Shown: piece by piece, positions 1 to 7,182 of the stretch
Numbering within the stretch: the first letter of the stretch is position 1
How the letters are laid out: the number at the start of each line of letters is the position of its first letter
Assembly: GCA_013372965.1 (NCBI GenBank)
Contig: JABXIR010000164.1
Location: 1-8,936 of the forward strand
DNA length: 8,936 nt
Origin: Gammaproteobacteria bacterium
GTDB lineage: Bacteria; Pseudomonadota; Gammaproteobacteria; Pseudomonadales; DSM-25080
Reading direction: 5' to 3'
Translations under genes and position numbers: made by a program
The notes under the pieces: generated by a model
The model's database searches: none
Told to the model about the DNA's origin: nothing
The model's input: only the letters and a program-made list of their open reading frames with translations

Positions 1-97
1 AATCGTAACGGTGGTCGTTAAACAGTCGCCACTGAAGCGTGCTAGTTTCGATGATGAGTTCGCTATCTGCGTCGAGGCGCGGATCGATCTGCCACAT
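1..97 (-). CDS. HIT-family protein, N-terminal part only (cut by window edge)
   Basis: The frame opens with ATG at 97-95, immediately after the uvrA stop codon, and stays open for 32 codons to the window edge. It includes IDPRLDADSELI and then RLFNDHRYD. This resembles the N-terminus of a gammaproteobacterial HIT (histidine triad) subfamily I know, which typically begins with xLDPRLxxDT and reaches LLLMNDxRYPW before the histidine triad. HIT proteins bind or hydrolyse nucleotide conjugates in the cytoplasm. The triad HxHxH lies outside the window, so the catalytic residues cannot be checked. A Shine-Dalgarno GGAG lies inside the last uvrA codons at a good distance, supporting this start and translational coupling with uvrA. 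The assignment rests on a short N-terminal match. That a real coupled gene starts here is more certain than its family. Confidence 0.72.
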   Translation of the reverse strand, partial: MWQIDPRLDADSELIIETSTLQWRLFNDHRYD

Positions 98-2923
98 TTA
101 CTTAACTCCAAGTATTGGTTTAAGAAACCGCCCGGTGTGAGAAGCTTCAATTACAGCCACCGCTTCAGGCGTTCCCTCGGCAATAATTTGCCCACCACCC
201 GAGCCGCCTTCGGGGCCAAGGTCAATGAGCCAGTCTGCCGTTTTAATGACATCTAGGTTGTGCTCGATCACCACGACGGTGTTGCCATGGTCTCTGAGTC
301 GGTGCAACACCGCTAGAAGCTGCTTGATGTCGTGAAAATGCAAGCCAGTGGTCGGTTCGTCGAGGATGTAAATGGTTTTTCCCGTATCGCGACGACTCAG
401 CTCCTTCGCTAGCTTCACTCGTTGAGCTTCACCGCCCGAAAGCGTCGTCGCCGACTGGCCGAGACGAATGTACGTTAACCCAACGTCCATCAACGTTTGC
501 AATCGGTTTTTAATCGCAGGTACTGCCTCAAAGAACGCGTATGCTTCTTCAATACTCATATCGAGCACTTCGTTGATGTTCTTACCCTTGTAGAGTACTT
601 CGAGCGTTTCGCGGTTGTAGCGCTTGCCATGGCAAATATCACACGGAACGTAGATGTCTGGCAAGAAGTGCATTTCGACTTTGGTGACGCCATCACCTTG
701 GCAGGCTTCACATCGTCCGCCCTTCACATTGAACGAAAAACGGCCCGGTTTGTAGCCGCGTGAGCGCGCCTCTTGAGTTCCTGCAAATAGCTCTCGGATG
801 GGTGTGAACATGCCGGTGTACGTGGCAGGGTTAGATCGTGGCGTGCGTCCGATGGGGCTCTGATTAATATCGATGCATTTATCGAAGTGGTTCAGGCCGT
901 CGATTCCAGTGTGCGGATCCGATTTTAAGGTCGACGCCCGATTAAGCGCCGTCGCTGCGAGCGGGTAGAGGGTTCGGTTGATCAATGTCGACTTACCCGA
1001 GCCCGACACTCCCGTGACACAGGTGAATAAACCGACGGGTAAATTAAGGGTAACGTCCTGCAAGTTATTACCCGTGCAACCTTTGAGCGTGAGCATCTTG
1101 GTTTTCTTCACTGGGTTTCTCTTGCTAGGAATCACGATGGACTCCTCGCCACTTAGGTATTTTGCCGTTAGCGAGCGCTTACTCTTAAGAATATCTTCGT
1201 AGCTTCCTTGAGCCACAATCTCGCCGCCGTTGATACCAGCACCGGGGCCGATGTCGACAATGTGATCTGCGAGTCGGATGGCGTCTTCATCATGCTCTAC
1301 TACGATTACGGTGTTGCCGAGGTCGCGTAAGCGAGTGAGGGTGCTCAGCAGTCGCTCGTTGTCGCGTTGATGCAATCCAATGCTTGGTTCGTCGAGAATG
1401 TACATGACGCCAACTAAACCCGCACCAATTTGTGACGCCAACCGGATTCGCTGCGCTTCTCCTCCCGACAGCGTATCGGCGCTTCGGTTTAGGGTGAGGT
1501 AATTTAGACCGACGTCATTTAAAAAGCGGAAGCGATCTTGAAGCTCCTTGAGGATTTTGTCGGCAATTTGAGCCGCCGACCCTTCAAATTGAAGCGCTTC
1601 GAAATATCGGTAACTGTTGCCGACGCTTCGGTTCGTCATGTCGGAGATGGTAAGCCCATCAACAAAAACATGGCGAGCTGCACGACAGAGGCGACTGCCA
1701 GAGCATTCGGGGCAGGCTTGCTGGCTGTGGTACTTGGCCAGTTCTTCGCGAACACTGTTGGATTCGGTTTCACGGTAGCGTCGGCTCATATTCGGAATGA
1801 CGCCTTCGAATGTGTGGCTTCGTTTGTAGATGTCGCCACGGTCGTTGACGTATGAAAAATCGATCGTGTCTTTAGAGCCGTGCAGGATCACCTGCTGATG
1901 CGCAGAGTCGAGCTCATTCCACGGAGTATCCTCGCTGAAGCCGTAATGATCGGCAAGAGAGCTAAGTAAGTGGAAGTAATAGACGTTTCGTCGATCCCAT
2001 CCGCGAATTGCGCCCTCGCCAAGCGACAGCTCGTCATCTTGAATCACCAGGTTGGGGTCAATGTATTGACGCACGCCCAAGCCATCACAGCTTGGGCACG
2101 CCCCGGCCGGGTTGTTGAATGAGAAGAGTCGCGGCTCGAGTTCTTTTAGCGCGTAATCACAAATGGGGCAGGCATACTTTGATGAGAAGAGTGTTTCATC
2201 GTGTTCGCCATCCATCCAAGCGATACTCGCTAGACCTTCGGCGAGTTCCAGTGCCGTCTCGAAACTTTCTGCCAGTCGGAGCTTGATGTCGTCGCGAACT
2301 TTAAAGCGATCTACGACGACGTCAATGGTGTGCTTCTTGTTCTTGTCGAGATCGGGAACATCATCGATGTCGGTGATGATGCCGTCAACGCGGACACGGA
2401 TAAACCCTTGCGCACGAAGTTTTTCGAATAAATGCAGGTGTTCTCCTTTACGCTCACGAATCACTGGCGCCAAGATCATCAGCTTGGTGCCTTCTTCGAG
2501 TGCCAGCACCGTATCAACCATTTCCGAAACGGTTTTTGCCGCAAGAGGCAGGTCGTGATCAGGGCAACGAGGTTCGCCAACACGCGCAAATAATAAGCGA
2601 AGATAATCGTAAATTTCGGTGATTGTTCCGACGGTCGACCTTGGGTTATGCGAGGTCGATTTCTGCTCGATCGAGATCGCTGGCGACAAACCTTCGATGT
2701 GGTCGAGCTCAGGCTTTTCCATCATGGATAGGAACTGTCGGGCGTAGGTCGAAAGCGATTCTACGTAGCGACGCTGACCTTCTGCATAGAGCGTATCGAA
2801 GGCGAGGCTGCTCTTGCCTGATCCCGATAGGCCAGTGATCACGATGAGTTGATCGCGAGGTAGGTCGATGTCGATGTTCTTTAAATTATGGGTTCGAGCG
2901 CCTTTCAGCGAAATTTTGTCCAT
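98..2923 (-). CDS. uvrA: Excinuclease ABC subunit A (UvrA)
   Basis: UvrA is the DNA-damage sensor of nucleotide excision repair. As a dimeric ABC-type ATPase it scans DNA with UvrB and loads UvrB at bulky lesions. The 941 residues match the E. coli length (940). Two ABC cassettes are visible: Walker A GLSGSGKSS near residues 31-39 and GVSGSGKST near 638-646, LSGGEAQ signatures near 485-491 and 828-834, and Walker B ILDEPSIGLH near 509-518 and ILDEPTTGLH near 853-862. Zinc-module cysteines lie at 252/255 with 276/279 and at 738/741 with 761/764. The start MDKISLKGARTHNLKNI aligns with E. coli UvrA, and AAGG lies 7 bases upstream of the ATG. The HIT-like gene follows directly with no gap. No clear SOS (LexA) box was found upstream, unlike E. 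coli uvrA. Confidence 0.99.
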   Translation of the reverse strand: MDKISLKGARTHNLKNIDIDLPRDQLIVITGLSGSGKSSLAFDTLYAEGQRRYVESLSTYARQFLSMMEKPELDHIEGLSPAISIEQKSTSHNPRSTVGTITEIYDYLRLLFARVGEPRCPDHDLPLAAKTVSEMVDTVLALEEGTKLMILAPVIRERKGEHLHLFEKLRAQGFIRVRVDGIITDIDDVPDLDKNKKHTIDVVVDRFKVRDDIKLRLAESFETALELAEGLASIAWMDGEHDETLFSSKYACPICDYALKELEPRLFSFNNPAGACPSCDGLGVRQYIDPNLVIQDDELSLGEGAIRGWDRRNVYYFHLLSSLADHYGFSEDTPWNELDSAHQQVILHGSKDTIDFSYVNDRGDIYKRSHTFEGVIPNMSRRYRETESNSVREELAKYHSQQACPECSGSRLCRAARHVFVDGLTISDMTNRSVGNSYRYFEALQFEGSAAQIADKILKELQDRFRFLNDVGLNYLTLNRSADTLSGGEAQRIRLASQIGAGLVGVMYILDEPSIGLHQRDNERLLSTLTRLRDLGNTVIVVEHDEDAIRLADHIVDIGPGAGINGGEIVAQGSYEDILKSKRSLTAKYLSGEESIVIPSKRNPVKKTKMLTLKGCTGNNLQDVTLNLPVGLFTCVTGVSGSGKSTLINRTLYPLAATALNRASTLKSDPHTGIDGLNHFDKCIDINQSPIGRTPRSNPATYTGMFTPIRELFAGTQEARSRGYKPGRFSFNVKGGRCEACQGDGVTKVEMHFLPDIYVPCDICHGKRYNRETLEVLYKGKNINEVLDMSIEEAYAFFEAVPAIKNRLQTLMDVGLTYIRLGQSATTLSGGEAQRVKLAKELSRRDTGKTIYILDEPTTGLHFHDIKQLLAVLHRLRDHGNTVVVIEHNLDVIKTADWLIDLGPEGGSGGGQIIAEGTPEAVAVIEASHTGRFLKPILGVK
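106..109 (-). promoter_or_regulatory. Ribosome binding site of the HIT-like gene, inside the uvrA 3' end
   Basis: Read on the minus strand, GGAG lies 8 bases before the ATG at 97-95. It is embedded in the codons for the last Gly-Val of UvrA. This decides the start of the downstream gene and indicates that it is translated from the uvrA message. Confidence 0.65.
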
Positions 2924-2949
2924 TAGACTACCTTAGAATGCAATCCTTT

Positions 2950-2959
2950 CAGTATACTG
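2950..2959. promoter_or_regulatory. Palindromic TATACT element in the uvrA/MFS divergent region (candidate -10)
   Basis: CAGTATACTG is a perfect 10-bp palindrome, so it offers TATACT (5 of 6 to the -10 consensus) on both strands. On the minus strand it would start uvrA transcription about 20-25 bases before the uvrA ATG. I found no good -35 hexamer at 16-18 bp on either strand. The call rests on position and the hexamer alone. Confidence 0.35.
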
Positions 2960-3038
2960 CGGTATTAAATCGATGTGTTAGTCGGATTTCCCCGAAACAC
3001 ACTGTCTCAAATTAGTAAGAATCGTTTTTTGGAAAACT

Positions 3039-4385
3039 ATGTCGCGCACTGTATTTGGTCTTTCGCTTATTTACGCCGTTCGGATGTTGGGCTTATTCAT
3101 GGTTCTGCCCATTCTGAGCTTGGCGCTCGAGTCGTATCCAAATGCAACCGCAACGTGGATTGGGGTGGCGCTTGGTATCTATGGCGCGACCCAGTGTGTG
3201 TTCCAATTACCCTTAGCGGCTTGGTCCGATCGAGCTGGTCGGAAATTTGTTATCAGTGTCGGGTTGATACTCTTCGTATTGGGTAGCTTCTTGGCCGCCT
3301 GGGCGGACTCCATTTGGTTGATTATTGCTGGACGAGCGCTTCAAGGTGCGGGCGCGGTGGCCGCTACTGTGATGGCTCTTATGACTGATCTGGTTCCGGA
3401 AGATCGCAGAGGACGGGCCATGGCCTCGATCGGCGCGAGCATCGGATTAGCGTTTGGTGTTGCAATGGTCATTGGTCCAGCTATTTACGCGTCTTTCGAC
3501 TTGGAAGGTGTGTTCGTGGTCGGTGGACTACTCGGTATCGTCGCCCTGATCTTACTTTGGACAATGGTTCCTAATCCCAAGGCCGATATTTTTCACAACG
3601 ATGTTCGAGCGAAGGGGCTTCGCGAGGTATTCGGCGAACGCGAGTTACTTCGTGCCGCAGTGGGTGTGTTTGCCCTTCATGCGGCACTAATGGCCATGTT
3701 TCTGAGTATGCCGACGTTGCTCGACCGTCTCGATGTGGTGTCGTCGGATTCTCTCAGCTGGTTTTACTTGGCCATTATCGGCAGTAGTTTTATTTTCATG
3801 GTACCGCTGGTGATTTTGGCCGAAGTGAAGCGTCACATGCGAGCGTCGCTTCGGATTGCGGTGAGTCTTGTGTGTATCGCATGCGGTGTGCTGTTTATGA
3901 CCGATAGTAAGTACGTACTAATCGCTGCGCTGTGGTGGTTTTTTGTCGGCTTTAATCTGGCCGAAGCTTTGTTGCCGAGCTTAGTATCGAAGATCGCACC
4001 GGTCGGACGCCGAGGGGCGTCAATGGGAATCTATTCGACCGCGCAATTCGGTGGTGCGTTTGTGGGCGCATTGCTCGCCGGTGTCTGCATGGATTTGTTT
4101 GGGGTTAAAGGCCCATTTGCTGTGGCTTTCTTGCTCTCTTTGGTTTGGTTGGCGGCCGTCGTTGGTATGCGTCCAGTGAGTTATTTAAAGAACGATTCTC
4201 TGTGTCTTGACGATTTTGATCGTGATGCGGTCGAAGATCAACTCAAGGGCGTCCCCGGATTAACCAAGGTGGTCTTCGATGACGCGTCAAACCACGTTTA
4301 TATGAAAGTCGATGCCGACACATACACCCGCTCAGCTATGTTGGAAGCCGTTGATACCGCTCGTACCTCACATTTAAAAAATTAA
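3039..4385 (+). CDS. MFS transporter, YajR-like, with C-terminal ferredoxin-like domain
   Basis: This is an inner-membrane major facilitator superfamily permease of 448 residues. About 12 hydrophobic segments can be traced, roughly residues 5-30 through 358-378, with a hydrophilic loop near 178-203 between the two halves. The cytoplasmic loop between TM2 and TM3 carries a motif A-like SDRAGRK (residues 63-69), although the usual leading glycine is replaced by alanine. The soluble tail after about residue 385 (DDFDRDAVEDQLKGVPGL, then VYMKVDADTY) looks like the small YAM domain of E. coli YajR, which adopts a ferredoxin-like fold. Substrate is unknown; drug-efflux labels on such genes are usually by family only. 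GGA lies 5 bases before the ATG, a weak ribosome site. The gene diverges from uvrA and precedes ssb, an order also known from Pseudomonas. No terminator is visible before ssb. Confidence 0.93.
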   Translation: MSRTVFGLSLIYAVRMLGLFMVLPILSLALESYPNATATWIGVALGIYGATQCVFQLPLAAWSDRAGRKFVISVGLILFVLGSFLAAWADSIWLIIAGRALQGAGAVAATVMALMTDLVPEDRRGRAMASIGASIGLAFGVAMVIGPAIYASFDLEGVFVVGGLLGIVALILLWTMVPNPKADIFHNDVRAKGLREVFGERELLRAAVGVFALHAALMAMFLSMPTLLDRLDVVSSDSLSWFYLAIIGSSFIFMVPLVILAEVKRHMRASLRIAVSLVCIACGVLFMTDSKYVLIAALWWFFVGFNLAEALLPSLVSKIAPVGRRGASMGIYSTAQFGGAFVGALLAGVCMDLFGVKGPFAVAFLLSLVWLAAVVGMRPVSYLKNDSLCLDDFDRDAVEDQLKGVPGLTKVVFDDASNHVYMKVDADTYTRSAMLEAVDTARTSHLKN

Positions 4386-4472
4386 TCGATTAGGTGATGC
4401 ATACCATCGCTCAATTCGTTATTCTAGATCTCTTAATTTACAAAACTAATTACGACAAAAAAGGTTAGGCTC

Positions 4473-5075
4473 ATGGCTCGTGGTATTAATAAAGTCATTC
4501 TCGTTGGCAACCTCGGTAACGCACCTGAAACGCGTTACACGCAAGCGGGAGCGGCGATAACAAACATTTCGGTCGCCACATCAGAGACGTGGAAAGATAA
4601 AAACACCGGTCAAGCGCAAGAGCGCACAGAGTGGCACCGTGTCGTATTTTTTAACAAACTCGCCGAAATCGCAGGTCAGTACCTTCAAAAAGGCTCCAAA
4701 GTCTACGTTGAAGGTTCGTTGCGTACACGTAAGTGGCAAGATCAAAACGGTAACGATCGCTACAGCACCGAGATCGTCGCCAACGAGATGCAAATGCTTG
4801 ATAGCCGCAACATGGGTCAGGGTTCCGATACCAGCAACATGGCTGCCGACCCATACAGCAGCGGTGCTGCACCTTCAATGAATCAAACTCAGGCGGCACC
4901 TGCGTCGTATTCTGCACCGCAGCAACCACAAGCACCGCAGCAGGGTATGGCTCAACAAGCACCGCAAGGTGGCCAAGCGTATCAGCCACAGAATCGCCCA
5001 CAGCAGCAATCGCAACAAGCGGCACCGGCGCCAGCGCCAAGCTACGATAACTTCGACGACGATATTCCATTCTAA
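4473..5075 (+). CDS. ssb: Single-stranded DNA-binding protein (SSB)
   Basis: SSB coats single-stranded DNA as a homotetramer during replication, recombination and repair, and recruits partner enzymes through its acidic C-terminal tip. The N-terminal OB fold spans about residues 1-110. The DNA-stacking aromatics known from E. coli (Trp40, Trp54, Phe60, Trp88) all fall at the same positions here. A disordered linker rich in Gln, Pro and Ala (about 115-190) leads to the canonical tip DDDIPF. At 200 residues it is somewhat longer than E. coli SSB (178), the difference being in the linker. AAGG lies 8 bases before the ATG. The 87 bp between the MFS gene and ssb are AT-rich, but I could not pick a convincing promoter or SOS box there. 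A strong terminator follows. Confidence 0.99.
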   Translation: MARGINKVILVGNLGNAPETRYTQAGAAITNISVATSETWKDKNTGQAQERTEWHRVVFFNKLAEIAGQYLQKGSKVYVEGSLRTRKWQDQNGNDRYSTEIVANEMQMLDSRNMGQGSDTSNMAADPYSSGAAPSMNQTQAAPASYSAPQQPQAPQQGMAQQAPQGGQAYQPQNRPQQQSQQAAPAPAPSYDNFDDDIPF

Positions 5076-5104
5076 AATCGTTCGTAATTCGAAGTGGCTT
5101 ATGT

Positions 5105-5136
5105 AAAAGGGGATGTGACAGACAATCCCCTTTTTT
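5105..5136 (+). terminator. ssb: Rho-independent terminator of ssb
   Basis: A 10-bp stem AAAAGGGGAT (5105-5114) pairs with ATCCCCTTTT (5125-5134) around a 10-base loop. A run of six T closes the structure at 5131-5136. It lies 30 bases after the ssb stop and separates ssb from the next plus-strand gene. Confidence 0.93.
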
Positions 5137-5148
5137 AATGCACTTAAC

Positions 5149-5177
5149 TTGGACCTAAGCGGTTATTTTCTTATACT
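5149..5177 (+). promoter_or_regulatory. Candidate promoter of the RmlD-like gene
   Basis: TTGGAC (5149-5154) is followed after 17 bp by TATACT (5172-5177), which matches the -10 consensus in 5 of 6 positions. The -35 is weak (3 of 6, with TTG intact). It sits between the ssb terminator and the next gene, so a new start of transcription is expected here. The predicted leader is short, about 20 bases, with GAGA at 5191-5194 as the likely ribosome site 8 bases before the ATG. Confidence 0.5.
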
Positions 5178-5202
5178 TCGCTAAACACCAGAGAATCGAT
5201 CG

Positions 5203-5928
5203 ATGTCCGAACGAATATATGTCGTGAGCCCGCCAGACGATGTCCGCGATGAACTGATCGCGAGCATCCAGTATCTTATGCCTCGATTAGAGTGCGTTGA
5301 GATCGAACATCCCATCACCGCGTCTCTTTCAGACGCCGAACTTGTTGTGAGCTTCGACACCAAAGTCGAGCACTTTCTAGCGCTTTGCCGTCAGGCCGAT
5401 TTGTCAAACGTAGGCGTCGTTCAGGTTCGGATGCAGTCTTTTGAGCTCGATAATGACGAATTCGACGACGTATGGGAGTCTCCGTTACTCGATGACGGAG
5501 CTCGGGTGATGCTTCTGGATTTTCCGATGTTGGCGATAAGGCTGTTTTCAGATGTTCAAAAGGAAATCGACCAAGCGGGCAAACGAGAACTCGATGACAG
5601 CTCTTTCTTCAACATTGTGACCGTACCTGACTTATCTCGGGTGACGGCTTCTGTGATCGCTCAGTTAGTGTCGGGTGGTGAGAACTGGGGGCGTTATACC
5701 TACGCAACTGGGGGTAAAGTCACTTGGCATCGCCTGGTGGCATTCTTGTGTGATGATACTCAAGAAGACACCACGTCAAAGCTGGTGGCCGGAGCGGGAA
5801 TTGGCCTCGATCGCTCACTCGATGGTGAGTCCTTAAAGTTTGCATTTGGTATCAAGCCAAAGCCTTGGCGAGTGGGCTTACTCGATCGCTGGCGGGCATT
5901 TTCGTCAGACAATAAAAAACCCAGCTAA
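5203..5928 (+). CDS. Degenerate RmlD-like (short-chain dehydrogenase fold) protein, function unknown
   Basis: A 241-residue soluble protein with no signal peptide or membrane segment. The C-terminal half resembles the RmlD (dTDP-4-dehydrorhamnose reductase) substrate-binding region. TVPDLSRVTASVIAQL (residues 140-155) matches the usual TYVxDLAxA stretch, YTYATGGKVTWHRLVAFL (165-182) matches the YHLAGxxxVSWYEFA stretch, and SLKFAFGIKPKPWRVGL (210-226) matches the closing SKLxxxFGIxPxxWRxGL. The N-terminus begins RIYVVSPPDDV, so the glycine-rich GxxGxxG cofactor loop is absent. I also see no YxxxK catalytic pair, and the middle is shorter than in RmlD. It may therefore bind a nucleotide sugar or a partner without catalysis, or use the fold for another purpose. 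It stands alone between ssb and fabB, not in a sugar cluster. Its codon use looks like that of its neighbours, so it is probably an established gene. The family link is inferred by eye. Confidence 0.82.
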   Translation: MSERIYVVSPPDDVRDELIASIQYLMPRLECVEIEHPITASLSDAELVVSFDTKVEHFLALCRQADLSNVGVVQVRMQSFELDNDEFDDVWESPLLDDGARVMLLDFPMLAIRLFSDVQKEIDQAGKRELDDSSFFNIVTVPDLSRVTASVIAQLVSGGENWGRYTYATGGKVTWHRLVAFLCDDTQEDTTSKLVAGAGIGLDRSLDGESLKFAFGIKPKPWRVGLLDRWRAFSSDNKKPS

Positions 5929-5942
5929 AGCGCTGGGTTTTT
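5915..5942. terminator. Bidirectional terminator between the RmlD-like gene and fabB
   Basis: An 11-bp stem AAAAACCCAGC (5915-5925) pairs with GCTGGGTTTTT (5932-5942) around a 6-base loop. The flanking A and T runs give a U tract in both directions. It ends the plus-strand RmlD-like gene, whose TAA stop (5926-5928) is in the loop, and the minus-strand fabA-fabB operon, whose stop is 20 bases away. Confidence 0.9.
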
Positions 5943-5961
5943 GTTGTTTAGAGCGCTGATA

Positions 5962-7170
5962 TTAAGCGTTTTTAAAGATCAGCGTTGCGTTAGTGCCACC
6001 AAAGCCAAATGAGTTCGACATGTAGGTGTTCAATTGCTTTTCTGCCGTTTCAGTGACGATGTTCATGCCTTCAGCACGCTCATCAAGATTCTCAACGTTA
6101 GCAGATGCTGCAACGAACCCGCCGCGCGCCATCAGGATGGAGTAGATTGCTTCATGAACGCCTGCGGCGCCCAACGAGTGGCCTGATAACGACTTAGTCG
6201 AGCCAATCATTGGCGTGTTGTCACCAAACACTTCGCGAACCGCTTTAAGTTCTGCGACATCACCGACTGGCGTTGAAGTGCCGTGCGCATTGATGTAGTC
6301 AATCGGCTCGTTCACAGTCGATAGCGCCATACGCATACAGCGAGCTGCACCTTCACCGCTTGGCGCGACCATATCGTAACCGTCTGATGTGGCGCCATAA
6401 CCGACGAGTTCTGCATAGATTGTAGCGCCACGAGCTACGGCGTGTTCGTATTCTTCAAGAACGACGCAACCACCGCCACCTGCGATCACAAAACCGTCGC
6501 GGTCTTGGTCGTAAGCACGAGAAGCTTTTTCTGGGGTTTCATTGTATTTAGTCGACAATGCACCCATGGCGTCAAACATTGAGCTCATGATCCAGTGAAG
6601 CTCTTCGCCACCGCCGGCAAAGATTACATCTTGCTTACCCAGCTGAATAAGCTCAGCGCCGTGCCCGATACAGTGAGCAGACGTTGCGCACGCTGAAGAA
6701 AGTGAGTAGTTAACCCCTTTAATCTTGAACGGCGTCGCCAAGCAGGCTGACGTGGTAGAGCCCATGGTTTGAGTTACACGGTAAGGGCCCATGCGCTTAA
6801 CGCCACGGTCGCGAGCGATGTCGGCTGAATCGACGAGATTCTTAGACGATGCGCCACCTGAACCCATGATGATGCCAGTGCGCTCATTGGATACTTGGTC
6901 TTCGGATAGCCCAGAATCTTTAATCGCTTGATCCATAGAAATGAATGCATAGGCCGCTGCGTCGCCCATGAAGCGCAGCACTTTGCGATCAATGTGCTCA
7001 GCGAAATCGATGTCAATCGATCCAGCGATGTGCGAACGTAAACCACGCTCTTTGTATTCCTCTTGGAACTTGATGCCTGAGGTGCCTGTTCGTAGCGCGT
7101 TTTCAACCTGGCTAACGTCATTACCTAAGCTCGACACGATACCCATGCCGGTTACAACTACTCGACGCAT
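5962..7170 (-). CDS. fabB: Beta-ketoacyl-ACP synthase I (FabB)
   Basis: FabB condenses malonyl-ACP with acyl-ACP in the cytoplasm and elongates the cis-3-decenoyl-ACP made by FabA, so it is needed for unsaturated fatty acids. The 402-residue thiolase-fold protein carries the expected Cys-His-His triad: Cys161 in SSACATSAH, His296 in NAHGTSTP and His331 in SGHSLGAAG, with Lys326 nearby in GSTKSLSG. These sit two positions before E. coli FabB numbering (163, 298, 333, 328). The C-terminal NSFGFGGTNA motif is intact. It is the second gene of the operon, 10 bases after fabA, with a strong ribosome site overlapping the fabA stop. Pairing with fabA separates it from FabF-type synthases, which usually lie beside acpP. 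Confidence 0.98.
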   Translation of the reverse strand: MRRVVVTGMGIVSSLGNDVSQVENALRTGTSGIKFQEEYKERGLRSHIAGSIDIDFAEHIDRKVLRFMGDAAAYAFISMDQAIKDSGLSEDQVSNERTGIIMGSGGASSKNLVDSADIARDRGVKRMGPYRVTQTMGSTTSACLATPFKIKGVNYSLSSACATSAHCIGHGAELIQLGKQDVIFAGGGEELHWIMSSMFDAMGALSTKYNETPEKASRAYDQDRDGFVIAGGGGCVVLEEYEHAVARGATIYAELVGYGATSDGYDMVAPSGEGAARCMRMALSTVNEPIDYINAHGTSTPVGDVAELKAVREVFGDNTPMIGSTKSLSGHSLGAAGVHEAIYSILMARGGFVAASANVENLDERAEGMNIVTETAEKQLNTYMSNSFGFGGTNATLIFKNA

Positions 7171-7176
7171 GTGCGA

Positions 7177-7182
7177 CTCCTT
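7177..7182 (-). promoter_or_regulatory. fabB: Strong ribosome binding site of fabB overlapping the fabA stop codon
   Basis: Read on the minus strand, AAGGAG lies 6 bases before the fabB ATG and shares two bases with the fabA TAA stop. Ribosomes finishing fabA are thus placed directly at the fabB start, which would keep the two enzymes in proportion. Confidence 0.85.

Noticed and set aside
11..256. Plus-strand open frame of 81 codons at the left edge
   Set aside because: It lies opposite the uvrA 3' end and the HIT-like start, has a GTG start without a ribosome site, and its protein resembles nothing I know.
1538..2558. Plus-strand open frames of 105-131 codons within uvrA
   Set aside because: UvrA is complete and intact on the other strand, and the predicted proteins have low-complexity shadow composition.
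3002..3017. Possible LexA box beginning CTGT upstream of the MFS gene
   Set aside because: After the 8-base spacer the right half is AGTA, not ACAG, so it is not a LexA site by consensus.
4386..4472. Search for an ssb promoter in the AT-rich gap
   Set aside because: Several TA-rich hexamers occur (for example TATTCT at 4420-4425) but none has a -35 partner at proper spacing, so no promoter is called.
4651..5070. Minus-strand open frame of 139 codons opposite ssb
   Set aside because: It is a by-product of the biased Gln/Pro/Ala codons of the SSB linker, with no ribosome site and a composition unlike a folded protein.
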